In this document: piece after piece, positions 15,582-23,933 of the stretch
Numbering within the stretch: position 1 is the first letter of the stretch
Layout of the letters: the number at the start of each line of letters is the position of its first letter
Assembly: GCA_048941605.1 (NCBI GenBank)
Contig: JBHLNL010000033.1
Location: 1 to 25,880, forward strand
Length of the DNA stretch: 25,880 nucleotides
Direction: 5' to 3'
From: Loki-b32 sp048941605
GTDB taxonomy: Archaea > Asgardarchaeota > Lokiarchaeia > Sigyniarchaeales > SOKP01
Translations under genes and position numbers: made by a program
The notes under the pieces: model-generated
Database searches by the model: none
The model's input: only the letters and a program-made list of their open reading frames with translations
Told to the model about the DNA's origin: nothing

Positions 15582-16718
15582 TTAAATAATTTTCATTAAC
15601 TCTTCTAATTCCGTTTTCATTTTTTGAATACGAGGTTGTTCAAAATGTTTTCGAATCGGATCCAACATATCGATAATTTTGTTTGCAACTCCTAATTTCA
15701 TATCTAGAGGATGCAAATTCTTTGATAAAAATAATTTTTCTACTTCTTCATAAGAATAGAATTCAATATCTCCTCCAAATTTGGATTTCCTCTCGATTAA
15801 TAGACTTGAACCCTCGTACTTTAAAATAAGATATTTTATCCAATCTAGGATTGGATTGAACGAAATATTACCTTCAGGACAAAACGCATCTTTTACTTTA
15901 TTTCTTATTTCATCGGGATTATCATTAATAAATACTGCTGAATTAGGAATTGATTTACTCATTTTCATATCAGACCATATTTCTTGAAGCTGTGATTCAT
16001 CCTTAATAGGCCAAATCGGTGGTTTCGTCAATCCTAAGATTAGATGATTGTGAACACAAATAGGTTTTATTTTTTCTCCAGATGTATTTACTAGGTTATT
16101 TTTTTTCATTTTTAATGCAACATCTCTCGCAATTACATGAGCTTTTCGTTGATCATACCCAGCATGAGCAAAATTAACATTCTGTATAAAAATGTCAGCA
16201 ACTTGCATTGCAGGATATAATAGTTTAGCAAAATCGACAGTATCTCCCATTTTTCGCCCCATAATTGTAATACTTCTATGAATTCTACTTAAAGTAGTAT
16301 TTTTACATACATCAATTAGAGTTTCCCAATAATCATCATTATTATGATATAAATCTGTGCCAAGTGTGAATTTTACCTTCTCTGGATCAGCACCTACACT
16401 TTTTAAACATGCCTTCAACCCTTCTTTAAAATACCCAACAGCAACTTTTTGAATTTTCTGTCTATCCCCTCCCAATTTGTCATTTATCCAACTATGCCAA
16501 TCAGCAAGAAATATTGAGCATTCAACTCCAGCATCAAGAAAGTCTTTAACCTTTGACATACAGATTATTCCCGTTCCTAAGTGGATTTTTCCAGATATTT
16601 CAAACCCAATATAATGATTTAATGGAATACCTGTTTCAAGATAACTTTTTAAATCATCTTCTGTAAGAATTTCTTCTGTACCATTTTTTATTAGTTCAAT
16701 TTTTGAGGGGATATCCAT
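15582..16718 (-). CDS. tyrS: Tyrosyl-tRNA synthetase 2, archaeal-type paralogue
   Basis: This is a second complete class I tyrosyl-tRNA synthetase of 378 residues. HIGH is SGKIHLGTG (42-50) and KMSKS is at 252-256. Pocket residues Tyr36, Tyr168, Gln172, Asp175 and Gln190 (AGYDQRK) are intact, so tyrosine remains the likely substrate. It differs clearly from synthetase 1: the HIGH motif is HLGTG rather than HIAQG, IMGRKMGDTVDF replaces IMGRSESDKLYA, and there is an insert at about 208-218. Its style fits the TyrRS of some crenarchaea and Thermoplasma-like archaea. AAGGG lies about 12 bases before the ATG. The gene is followed by a membrane-protein gene and then synthetase 1. Why both are kept is unknown; possibilities are different tRNA partners, conditional expression or resistance to an inhibitor. 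Confidence 0.92.
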   Translation of the reverse strand: MDIPSKIELIKNGTEEILTEDDLKSYLETGIPLNHYIGFEISGKIHLGTGIICMSKVKDFLDAGVECSIFLADWHSWINDKLGGDRQKIQKVAVGYFKEGLKACLKSVGADPEKVKFTLGTDLYHNNDDYWETLIDVCKNTTLSRIHRSITIMGRKMGDTVDFAKLLYPAMQVADIFIQNVNFAHAGYDQRKAHVIARDVALKMKKNNLVNTSGEKIKPICVHNHLILGLTKPPIWPIKDESQLQEIWSDMKMSKSIPNSAVFINDNPDEIRNKVKDAFCPEGNISFNPILDWIKYLILKYEGSSLLIERKSKFGGDIEFYSYEEVEKLFLSKNLHPLDMKLGVANKIIDMLDPIRKHFEQPRIQKMKTELEELMKII

Positions 16719-16804
16719 AAGTTCTATTTGCCCTTTAAATGCTAACAGTATTGTAATATAAATGGTTTAAGAATTTATAAAATATGAGATATAAAGAATA
16801 AAAA

Positions 16805-16834
16805 TAGAATCTCTATTAGATGTAAAAGTGTTCC
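16805..16834 (-). terminator. Possible terminator after ppdK
   Basis: On the minus strand, 20 bases after the ppdK stop, a short TAGA-GAT-TCTA hairpin is followed by a T-rich run. The stem is only 4 bp, so the U-tract is the stronger signal. Confidence 0.25.
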
Positions 16835-19528
16835 TTATTTTTGTTCTTGTTCAATCGCAGCTTGAGCTGCTGCTATGCGTGCCACTGGTATTCTATATGG
16901 CGAGCATGAAACATAATCAAGTCCGATAGAATGTGCAAATTTAATGGAGTTTGGTTCACCACCATGTTCTCCACAAATACCTGTCTTTAAATCAGGTCTT
17001 GTTTGTTTACCTAATTCAAGAGCCATTTTCATCAGTTTTCCTACACCATCTTGATCTATAGTTTCAAACGGATTTTCCACCAAGATTTCTTTGTTTAAGT
17101 ACACGGGGAGAAATTTACCTTCTGCATCGTCACGAGAGAAACCATAGGTCATTTGGGTTAAGTCATTAGTTCCAAAACTAAAGAACTCCGCTTCAATGGC
17201 TATTTCATCTGCTGTCAATGCAGCTCTGGGAATTTCAATCATTGTACCGAATTTATATTCCAATTCCACTCCTGAATCTTTAATGATTTCTTCAGCAATC
17301 TCTAGAAGCTGGTTTTTAACTAGTTGTAATTCTGAAAGCATCCCTACTAAAGGAATCATAACTTCGGGTATTATATTAACTCCCTTTTGTTTAAGTTCAC
17401 AGGCGGCTTCAAAAATAGCTCGTACCTGCATCTCATTGATTTCAGGCCATACAACGCCCAATCTCACTCCCCTCAAGCCTAACATGGGATTCTCTTCGGA
17501 GAGAGACCGAATTAATGAAATAACTTTACTCTTTTTTTTAATTTCACGGTCTAGTGGACTAGTATCTAATAATGCTCTTGACAATGCATTTGTCATCTTA
17601 AGTTCTTGATTTTCTAACAAAACAGTGGATAAATCTGGTAAAAATTCATGTAAAGGGGGGTCTAATAGTCTAATAGTAACTGGTTTTCCTTCCATAATTT
17701 TAAATATTTCAATAAAATCTCCTTTTTGCATTGGTAATATTTTATTAAGAGCGTCTTGTCGTTCTTCTTTTGTTCTCGCTATTATCATTTTTTGTACAAC
17801 AGGTAATCTCTCTTGTGCCATGAACATATGTTCAGTTCTAGTAAGTCCTATTCCTTCTGCTCCGAATTCTATTGCTTTTCGAGCATCGATTGGAGTATCT
17901 GCATTTGCCCTTACCCCAAGAACCTTCATATCATCCGCTATTTTTAATAGTTCAAGGAATTCTCCTTTAATTTCAGGTTCAACTAGAGGAACTTTTCCTT
18001 CAATAATGCGCCCTGTTGTTCCATCAATCGTTATCCAATCACCTTCATGTATTACCATTTCGGCAACTCTAAATTCTCTATTTTCTTCATCAATTTCAAC
18101 ATCTTGAGCACCTACAACAGCAGGTTTTCCCATCCCTCTAGCAACAACTGCTGCGTGTGAAGTTTTTCCACCGAATTGAGTTAAAACACCACTTGAAGCA
18201 TAGAGACCGTGTACATCTTCTGGTTTTGTCTGAGGACGCACTAAGATTATTTCTTTTTGCTCTTGATTTGCTAATTGTTCTGCTCTATCAGAATCGAAAA
18301 TAGCAATTCCTGACACAGCTCCAGGAGATGCATTAATACCATGAGCTAAAACATGAACAATTGAATTTTCATCAATACTTTTGAATAGTAATTTTGATAC
18401 TTTTTTAGGATCAATACTCATGATTGCTTCTTTTTTTGTTATTAAACCTTCTTTGACCATATCTACTGCTATTTTTACGGCTGCTGATGGTGTTCTTTTT
18501 CCATTTCGTGTTTGTAAAATATTTAACTTTCCATCCTCGATCGTGAATTCAATATCTTGCATGTCTCTATAGTGTTTTTCCAAATTATCCATTGTTTTTA
18601 ATAGTTCCTTGTATATTTTAGGAAACTCATCTTGCATCTCTTCAAGCTTTTTAGGTGTTCTTATCCCAGCAACAACATCTTCTCCTTGAGCATTTGTTAA
18701 ATATTCACCAAATTTATTATTTTCTCCTGTTGAGGGATCTCTAGTAAAAGCGACTCCTGTAGCAGAATTCCAGCCTTTATTTCCAAATACCATTGCTTGA
18801 ATATTAACAGCTGTGCCGAAATCGGGAATATTATTGATTTTTCGATAAGTTATTGCCCTTTTATTATTCCAAGATTTAAATACCGCCTCAATTGCTAAAA
18901 ATAATTGTTTGAATGGATCTTGCGGAAAAGGACTTCCAATTTCTTTCTCATACAGAGCTTTGTAGTCAGCAATAACTTTTTGTAAGTCATTTACTTCTAA
19001 ATCTGTATCTTGAGCATTTCTACTAATATCTCTTTTATATTTATTTAAAATTCTCTCAAATTTTTCATCCCCAATTCCCATGCAAACATCTCCGAACATT
19101 TGAATAAATCTCCTCCATGAATCGTATGCAAATCGCGGGTTTTCTGTTTGTTCAGCTAATCCTAAAACACTTTCATCATTTAACCCTAAATTGAGAACTG
19201 TGTCCATCATGCCAGGCATGCTTTGTGGAGCACCAGATCTCACGCTTACCAATAAAGGGTTCTTATTATCACCAAACTTCTTTTCTGTGTTTTTCTCCAA
19301 TGATTTTAAATATTCAATAACATTAGGTTTTAATTCATTCATTACTTTTTCAGGATTCCCAAAATATAGTAAACATGCTTCCGTTGTTATTGTAAAGCCA
19401 GGGGGAATACTAAGCCCAAGATTAGTCATTTCAGCGAGATTTGCGCCTTTTCCGCCAAGCAGGTTCTTTAAATCCTTATTGCCCTCACTAAAATCATAGA
19501 CAAATTTCTTATTTTCTGTGGTTGTCAT
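16835..19528 (-). CDS. ppdK: Pyruvate phosphate dikinase
   Basis: This enzyme interconverts pyruvate, ATP and phosphate with PEP, AMP and pyrophosphate, at the pyruvate/PEP node of gluconeogenesis or reversed in glycolysis. At 897 residues from the chosen ATG it has the full three-part layout. The ATP-grasp domain (GGKGANLAEM near 25-34, VSVRSGAPQSMPGMMDT near 94-110) comes first. Next is the phospho-histidine domain with His458 in GGKTSHAAVVARGMG. The TIM-barrel PEP-binding domain follows, with GIGLTRTEHMF and the catalytic cysteine in GICGEHGG near the C-terminus. An in-frame TTG seven codons earlier (19549) is possible. TTGGTG stands 7 bases before the ATG at 19528 and the extra residues are unlike the family, so ATG is preferred. 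It appears to be transcribed alone. Confidence 0.95.
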   Translation of the reverse strand: MTTTENKKFVYDFSEGNKDLKNLLGGKGANLAEMTNLGLSIPPGFTITTEACLLYFGNPEKVMNELKPNVIEYLKSLEKNTEKKFGDNKNPLLVSVRSGAPQSMPGMMDTVLNLGLNDESVLGLAEQTENPRFAYDSWRRFIQMFGDVCMGIGDEKFERILNKYKRDISRNAQDTDLEVNDLQKVIADYKALYEKEIGSPFPQDPFKQLFLAIEAVFKSWNNKRAITYRKINNIPDFGTAVNIQAMVFGNKGWNSATGVAFTRDPSTGENNKFGEYLTNAQGEDVVAGIRTPKKLEEMQDEFPKIYKELLKTMDNLEKHYRDMQDIEFTIEDGKLNILQTRNGKRTPSAAVKIAVDMVKEGLITKKEAIMSIDPKKVSKLLFKSIDENSIVHVLAHGINASPGAVSGIAIFDSDRAEQLANQEQKEIILVRPQTKPEDVHGLYASSGVLTQFGGKTSHAAVVARGMGKPAVVGAQDVEIDEENREFRVAEMVIHEGDWITIDGTTGRIIEGKVPLVEPEIKGEFLELLKIADDMKVLGVRANADTPIDARKAIEFGAEGIGLTRTEHMFMAQERLPVVQKMIIARTKEERQDALNKILPMQKGDFIEIFKIMEGKPVTIRLLDPPLHEFLPDLSTVLLENQELKMTNALSRALLDTSPLDREIKKKSKVISLIRSLSEENPMLGLRGVRLGVVWPEINEMQVRAIFEAACELKQKGVNIIPEVMIPLVGMLSELQLVKNQLLEIAEEIIKDSGVELEYKFGTMIEIPRAALTADEIAIEAEFFSFGTNDLTQMTYGFSRDDAEGKFLPVYLNKEILVENPFETIDQDGVGKLMKMALELGKQTRPDLKTGICGEHGGEPNSIKFAHSIGLDYVSCSPYRIPVARIAAAQAAIEQEQK

Positions 19529-19535
19529 GTTAGTA

Positions 19536-19541
19536 CACCAA
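19536..19541 (-). promoter_or_regulatory. Ribosome binding site that decides the ppdK start
   Basis: TTGGTG on the minus strand, 7 bases before the ATG at 19528. GGTG pairs with the anti-Shine-Dalgarno tail of archaeal 16S rRNA. It favours this ATG over the TTG at 19549, which lies upstream of the site. Confidence 0.5.
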
Positions 19542-19695
19542 AATCTCAATAATCATCAAAAATACATAAGATAAAAACAATTGTTTTAATTTTTATATTT
19601 TACCTAGTTGAAAAGAATAACTTTTCTTAGTTTAGTAATATTTCTGAATTGAAAAAAAATTTATGAAAATAAAAAATAATAAAGTAATTATTTGA

Positions 19696-20646
19696 TTAAT
19701 TTTTTCTTTTCCTTGGATTTAACCTTCTTTTCAAAATTTTCAATATTTTTTTAATTTCTCCTAGCTTAAATTTATTATTTCTAATGATGTATGGTGTGTA
19801 ATAAAAATATTTTAGATTCTGCTGCTGGGTTGTCGAGTGGAATTTAATTTTTTTTTGTTTTTGACCTTCACTCCTTTTTTTTCCAATAATATCGATTTTC
19901 CAACCCGGATTGCCTCCTATTTTATAATATCTGGTTTTTAAATAGATAATATTTAAACCCGCAATTTTAAAGCAGTTATACAGACTTTGTTCGGAGAAAT
20001 AATTAATATGCCTAAAAGGAGTGTCTAAAAATTTCCACTCTCTTAGACAGCCAAGTGGGACTTGAACATAAATAATTCCATTATCAGTTATAACATGCGT
20101 TAGAGTTTTTATTAAATTTAAAGGATCATTAACATGCTCTAACACACGAAGCGCCATAATAATATCAAACTGATATAGATCTTCAATATTATCTAAACTT
20201 CTCCCTAAATATTGTATAGCTTTAGGTAAATCGTACTTATTATAATCAGCAAGATAGCAATCAAACTTATTGAGAAAAGGTATAAGCATATTTCCAGCAG
20301 CACCTCCATAATCTAATATTTTTGGTCTTTTATTTGATTTTAAATTTATAAAGGATTTTAAGAAGTTATAATTTAAAGAGGCTCTTAATATTGTTTGGTT
20401 TGAGGTGATATTGAGATGATCCTTAATATCTTTGCTGGGAAATATTATATTATATTCTTCTTCAGAAAATCTTGGGTAAAGATATAAATTTCCACATTTT
20501 TTACAGAAGTTTACAGAACATACAAATCTTTCTTTCTTAATAATTTCAGTGAACTTAATTGAATTTTTAGGTATTTTGAATTTATAATTCCTTTTTTTAA
20601 GTATTTGAGTTGATTTGCAGATAGTGCATTTTTTACTATAGTCCAT
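19696..20646 (-). CDS. Class I SAM-dependent methyltransferase with N-terminal zinc-finger
   Basis: This 316-residue protein starts with a cysteine cluster, CTIC at 7-10 and C-x4-C-x2-C at 43-51 (FVCSVNFCKKCGNLYL), probably a structural zinc site. A Rossmann methyltransferase domain follows: motif I KILDYGGAAGNML at 109-121, an acidic strand ending YLADYNKYDLP near 131-141, FDIIMALRVLEHVNDP at 160-175, and GIIYVQVPL. This layout (zinc ribbon, PRFSEEEY linker, methyltransferase) is common in sugar C-methyltransferase relatives and in surface-polysaccharide loci (Methyltransf_23/11 type), so a small-molecule or glycan substrate is more likely than nucleic acid. The tail is strongly basic (KKILKILKRRLNPRKRKN). 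No glycan genes flank it here. Confidence 0.82.
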   Translation of the reverse strand: MDYSKKCTICKSTQILKKRNYKFKIPKNSIKFTEIIKKERFVCSVNFCKKCGNLYLYPRFSEEEYNIIFPSKDIKDHLNITSNQTILRASLNYNFLKSFINLKSNKRPKILDYGGAAGNMLIPFLNKFDCYLADYNKYDLPKAIQYLGRSLDNIEDLYQFDIIMALRVLEHVNDPLNLIKTLTHVITDNGIIYVQVPLGCLREWKFLDTPFRHINYFSEQSLYNCFKIAGLNIIYLKTRYYKIGGNPGWKIDIIGKKRSEGQKQKKIKFHSTTQQQNLKYFYYTPYIIRNNKFKLGEIKKILKILKRRLNPRKRKN

Positions 20647-20769
20647 AAAAAAACCAAGATATTGTTATAAAACTAACTATATTATTTAATCAACAAATTC
20701 TTCAATTTTAAAAATAGCTTTTTTCACCAAAATAATTTTGTATATTCATTTTATTTTCAAAAATTTTAC

Positions 20770-21579
20770 CTAAATTCTACTAAATAAATCTAAAAGCTCC
20801 CATATTGCATTTAATATAAAATCAGGTTTAAAATTACTTTTTCTTATCATATCTATAGTTGTTTCACCAGATAGAACACAACAAGTTGTTAATCCTCCCT
20901 CCTTTCCCATTTTTATGTCAGTATAAAGACGATCTCCAAATATTACTGCATTTTCAGGTGGTATTCCTAATTCTTCTAATTTAAAAAGAACCATTTCTTT
21001 ATTTGGTTTTCCAAAAACCTTTGGTATTCTTTCTGTAGCTTTGTAAAGAAGTGCAGCTATCCCTCCTGCGTCTGGAATATACCCATTTTCAGTAGGACAT
21101 CGATTGTCGAGATGAGTGGCTATATATGGGAAATCTTGTTTTTGAAGGATATAAGCGGCTTTCATTAAACGTTCATAAGTTAATTCTTGGTCAAAAGCAA
21201 GCACTACTATATCTGGATCTTCTTCCGTCAATTCAAATCCCTCAGATATAAATTCATTTTTGAGAGATTGAGTGCCTAATAAAAAAATTTTTTTATATTT
21301 GTTTTTCTTTAAGTAATCTATTGTAGGATGTTGGGAAAGAATAAGATTTTCGCGTTTTATATTTAAGTTAAATTTATTTAATTTTTGAAGGTAATCTTCT
21401 GTTGATCTACTTGAATTATTCGAGAGAAAAAAAAAATTTTTTCTTTTATCCCTTAATATTTCAATTAATTTAGGAACTCCTTGAAACAGTGAATCTCCTA
21501 AATAAATTGTACCATCTAAATCAAAAAAAAATACTTCTTTACTTATTAATTCAAACAAATTACTAGAGTTAGTGTCCAT
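20770..21579 (-). CDS. HAD superfamily IIA phosphatase (NagD/PGP-like)
   Basis: This 269-residue phosphatase has the complete HAD set: motif I FFFDLDGTIYLGD with nucleophile Asp20 and Asp22, motif II FLSNNSSR with Ser53, the lysine motif GKPNKEM at 190-196, and motif III/IV IFGDRLYTDIKMG with Asp216 and Asp221. The large C2A cap between motifs II and III, and the length, fit HAD-IIA, the group of NagD, 4-nitrophenyl phosphatase and phosphoglycolate/glycerol-phosphate phosphatases. The substrate is not predictable. In archaea some relatives take part in glycerol-phosphate or phosphoglycolate removal. It lies 63 bp downstream of the SCP2 gene on the same strand and may be co-transcribed with it. 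Confidence 0.9.
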   Translation of the reverse strand: MDTNSSNLFELISKEVFFFDLDGTIYLGDSLFQGVPKLIEILRDKRKNFFFLSNNSSRSTEDYLQKLNKFNLNIKRENLILSQHPTIDYLKKNKYKKIFLLGTQSLKNEFISEGFELTEEDPDIVVLAFDQELTYERLMKAAYILQKQDFPYIATHLDNRCPTENGYIPDAGGIAALLYKATERIPKVFGKPNKEMVLFKLEELGIPPENAVIFGDRLYTDIKMGKEGGLTTCCVLSGETTIDMIRKSNFKPDFILNAIWELLDLFSRI

Positions 21580-21642
21580 TTTAGATTTTATATAATATTT
21601 AGTATATATAAAGAAGAAAAAAATAATTGAAAGTTAGTAATT

Positions 21643-22065
21643 TCAATAAAATTCAGTATCAATCATAGTAGTGCTATTAACAAGTTCTTGAGCTGCCCTT
21701 GTTGCTTTTAAAATTTTTGCCATATCACCTTTAAGTTTAAATTTTCCAGCCAGTAAGCCTCGAATAGGATCTAATTCTTTCTTTAACATTGGTATCCAAT
21801 TTTCATAAGGACCTGACCAAGTATACTCTGCTTCCACTTCTTCTCCTTCTCTTAAAACTCGAGCGCCTGTACATTCCCCATGATAAAGTCCTACCCACAT
21901 TCTGATTTCATGATCCAAATTTCCTCCAGATTCAACTATAAAAAGAAAGTCTCCTTCCCATCCATTAGGTGGGAATCCTTCAGGTCCAGCTGCATCTTTA
22001 TAGTTCTGATTTTCATTAACTGCTTTTATATAAGCGTCTGCCCATTCTTGAGTTCCAAATAGCAT
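21643..22065 (-). CDS. SCP2 sterol-transfer family protein
   Basis: This protein of about 140 residues starts MLFGTQEWADAY and has the SCP2-domain pattern of small archaeal and bacterial members. There is an N-terminal helix, then strands (DFLFIVESGG, HEIRMWVGLYHGECTGARVL, VEAEYTWSGPYENW), then the helix-turn segment LDPIRGLLAGKFKLKGDMAKILK, and finally a helix ending AAQELVNSTTMI. That L-x-P-x-x-x-x-x-x-G-K-x-x-x-x-G-D family block is the clearest sign. SCP2 domains bind acyl-CoAs and lipids. An in-frame GTG three codons earlier (22074) is possible; I prefer the ATG, which has GAGTG upstream. It follows the acyl-CoA synthetase gene by about 135 bp on the same strand, which fits a shared role in acyl chain handling, though that is inference. 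Confidence 0.82.
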   Translation of the reverse strand: MLFGTQEWADAYIKAVNENQNYKDAAGPEGFPPNGWEGDFLFIVESGGNLDHEIRMWVGLYHGECTGARVLREGEEVEAEYTWSGPYENWIPMLKKELDPIRGLLAGKFKLKGDMAKILKATRAAQELVNSTTMIDTEFY

Positions 22066-22199
22066 TTTTAACACTCTTTATACAATTATTTTATTTATTA
22101 TTTTATTTACTTTACATTTTTATAATTTATTTAATTAAAATTACAATAAATATTTCATTTTTCTATTAAAAACTAAAAATATAGTATGTATATTAATTT
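22066..22199 (-). other. Very A/T-rich spacer between acyl-CoA synthetase and SCP2 genes
   Basis: This gap of about 134 bp is nearly free of G and C. It should hold the end of the AOR/acyl-CoA synthetase transcript and possibly a promoter for the SCP2 gene. T-rich stretches on the minus strand just after the synthetase stop could terminate transcription. No gene or RNA is seen. Confidence 0.3.
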
Positions 22200-23912
22200 T
22201 TATTTGATTTCTCCTCTATCCTTCATCTTGGCAATCTCCTCATCCCTAAGTTTCCTCTTAAAAATCTTCATAGCTAGCGTTAAGGGTAATTCTTTTCTAA
22301 ATTCAACATACTTAGGAACAGCATAAGGTTTCAAATGTTCTCTACAATATTGAATGATTTCTTCTTCTGTAATTTTTCCTTTATATTCAGATCTCAATTG
22401 AATAAAGGCTTTTACACGCTCACTACCTGGTCTTTCAGGATCTGGAATACCAATAACACCAGCTTGATCAACTGCTGGATGTTCATAAAGAAGATCATCA
22501 ATAACCCTTGAATAAACTTTATTCCCAGAAACGTTTATCATGTCTTTTATTCGGTCGACAATATGGAAATAAAAATCATCATCTATTTCAGCAATATCCC
22601 CCATTCTAAGCCATCCATCTTCAGTTAACCCACTTCCTGGTGTAGGCCAATATCCTTTCATTATCTGAGGGCCTTTTATCCAGATTTCTCCACGTTCTCC
22701 AAAAGGTACTTCAGCTCCGGTGTCGGGATCTACAATTTTTACATCTGTATCGGGTACTGGTACACCAATACCTCTCTTTAGTTCGGGCATGAATCCTGTT
22801 ACTTTAGATAATGCTGAAAGATTCATACAAACAATTGTAGACGTCTCAGTTGCACCATATCCTTCACTTACATAGAAACCAACACTTTTCTCAAATTCTT
22901 CAGCAAGTTCAGGAGCTAAAGCTGCTGCCCCTGATGCATAAAAAATAGGTGTTTTTGGAAGACCTAATTTTGAGAAATAAGTATAATGCGTAGGAACTGC
23001 TAAAACTATGAAAGGACGTTTACTTTTTATAGTATCAGCAATTTTTTTAATATCCCTTGGATCCATTAAAAACATTTTTAATCCCCAAGATATGGAAGCA
23101 TATACGCCCCAATGGCCATAAGCATGAAAAACTGGTACACAAATGCAACTCGCCGCTTTTCCTTCAATTCCCACCTTCATATTATGCATCATCCAATGAA
23201 GGGATTGGATAGTAGAGGATGTGATGTTATAATGCGTTAACATTGTGCCCTTGGGTAATCCTGTTGTACCACCTGTAAAAGGCAAAAGTGCAATGTCTTC
23301 CAATGGATCAATCTCAACAGTAATTTTAAGTGGTTCATATTTTTCTATTAAATCATTTAATAAATAATAACCTGTTTCTGTTGGGTGTTCCATTTCTGGT
23401 GATTTATAATCAGGGAATAATCTAGTTGGAGTATAAATTATTGTTCTTACCTTGGTTTGATCTTTAATTTTATTTATTCTCTCAAGACGTCTATAAGAAC
23501 ATACTATAGTTTCAGCACCACTTAATTGCAATTCATGAATTAAGTCAGGAGCTTTATGCAAAATACTTAGTGGAACATGAATAGCTCCCACTTTCATAGC
23601 AGCAAAATCTGCAATTATAAATTCTGGACAAGAAGGGAGGACAGTCGCTATTAAACTACCTTTTTTGATACCTAAATCTAATAACGCATTAGCAAATTTA
23701 TCAACTTTCAGCTTAAGATCTTGATAAGTCATTTCTTCATCAGCATAGATACATGCTATATTATCAGGATATTTAGCTGTAGCATCTTCTAAAAATTGGT
23801 AAATATTTATTTTAGGATAAGGTTCCATAGTCTTTTTTAAATTAAATGGACCTATTTTGTATTGACTTTGCCAAGGTCTATCTTCATACTTTAAATCCTT
23901 CTTATCACTCAA
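22200..23912 (-). CDS. AMP-forming acyl-CoA synthetase (ANL superfamily)
   Basis: This 570-residue ligase activates a carboxylic acid to its CoA thioester through an acyl-AMP. The AMP-site P-loop FTGGTTGLPKG is at 212-222, GYGATETS at 351-358, the GD motif in WLRMGDIAE with Asp439, and IVDRIKDMI with Asp453/Arg454. The C-terminal catalytic lysine is Lys549 in LAMKIFKRKL, where the residue before it is Met instead of the usual Gly. The hinge-following segment SGNKVYSRVID also departs from the common SGxxVxPxEIE. Length and style fit medium/long-chain or aryl acid ligases, but the acid is unknown. The start is a TTG at 23912 with AAAGGG 7 bases upstream; the next ATG (residue 29) is too far in. 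It follows AOR by 21 bp in one operon. Confidence 0.9.
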   Translation of the reverse strand: MSDKKDLKYEDRPWQSQYKIGPFNLKKTMEPYPKINIYQFLEDATAKYPDNIACIYADEEMTYQDLKLKVDKFANALLDLGIKKGSLIATVLPSCPEFIIADFAAMKVGAIHVPLSILHKAPDLIHELQLSGAETIVCSYRRLERINKIKDQTKVRTIIYTPTRLFPDYKSPEMEHPTETGYYLLNDLIEKYEPLKITVEIDPLEDIALLPFTGGTTGLPKGTMLTHYNITSSTIQSLHWMMHNMKVGIEGKAASCICVPVFHAYGHWGVYASISWGLKMFLMDPRDIKKIADTIKSKRPFIVLAVPTHYTYFSKLGLPKTPIFYASGAAALAPELAEEFEKSVGFYVSEGYGATETSTIVCMNLSALSKVTGFMPELKRGIGVPVPDTDVKIVDPDTGAEVPFGERGEIWIKGPQIMKGYWPTPGSGLTEDGWLRMGDIAEIDDDFYFHIVDRIKDMINVSGNKVYSRVIDDLLYEHPAVDQAGVIGIPDPERPGSERVKAFIQLRSEYKGKITEEEIIQYCREHLKPYAVPKYVEFRKELPLTLAMKIFKRKLRDEEIAKMKDRGEIK

Positions 23913-23919
23913 CTTTTTT

Positions 23920-23925
23920 CCCTTT
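23920..23925 (-). promoter_or_regulatory. Ribosome binding site supporting a TTG start
   Basis: AAAGGG on the minus strand, 7 bases before the TTG at 23912, within the 21-bp gap after AOR. No ATG is available until residue 29, so the site decides the start of the acyl-CoA synthetase. Confidence 0.5.
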
Positions 23926-23933
23926 AGTTATAC

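Noticed and set aside
15582..16718. TyrRS 2 as a synthetase for another amino acid (tryptophan, or a non-standard one)
   Set aside because: All five tyrosine-pocket positions match tyrosine-specific enzymes, so a change of substrate has no support in the sequence.
17196..19499. Several long plus-strand open frames opposite ppdK
   Set aside because: They lie entirely inside a gene with clear family motifs, have the serine/isoleucine-rich look of antisense frames and no ribosome binding sites or recognisable domains.
16835..19549. TTG at 19549 as the ppdK start
   Set aside because: The ribosome binding site TTGGTG lies downstream of it, 7 bases before the ATG at 19528, and the extra residues MRFWCTN are not family-like.
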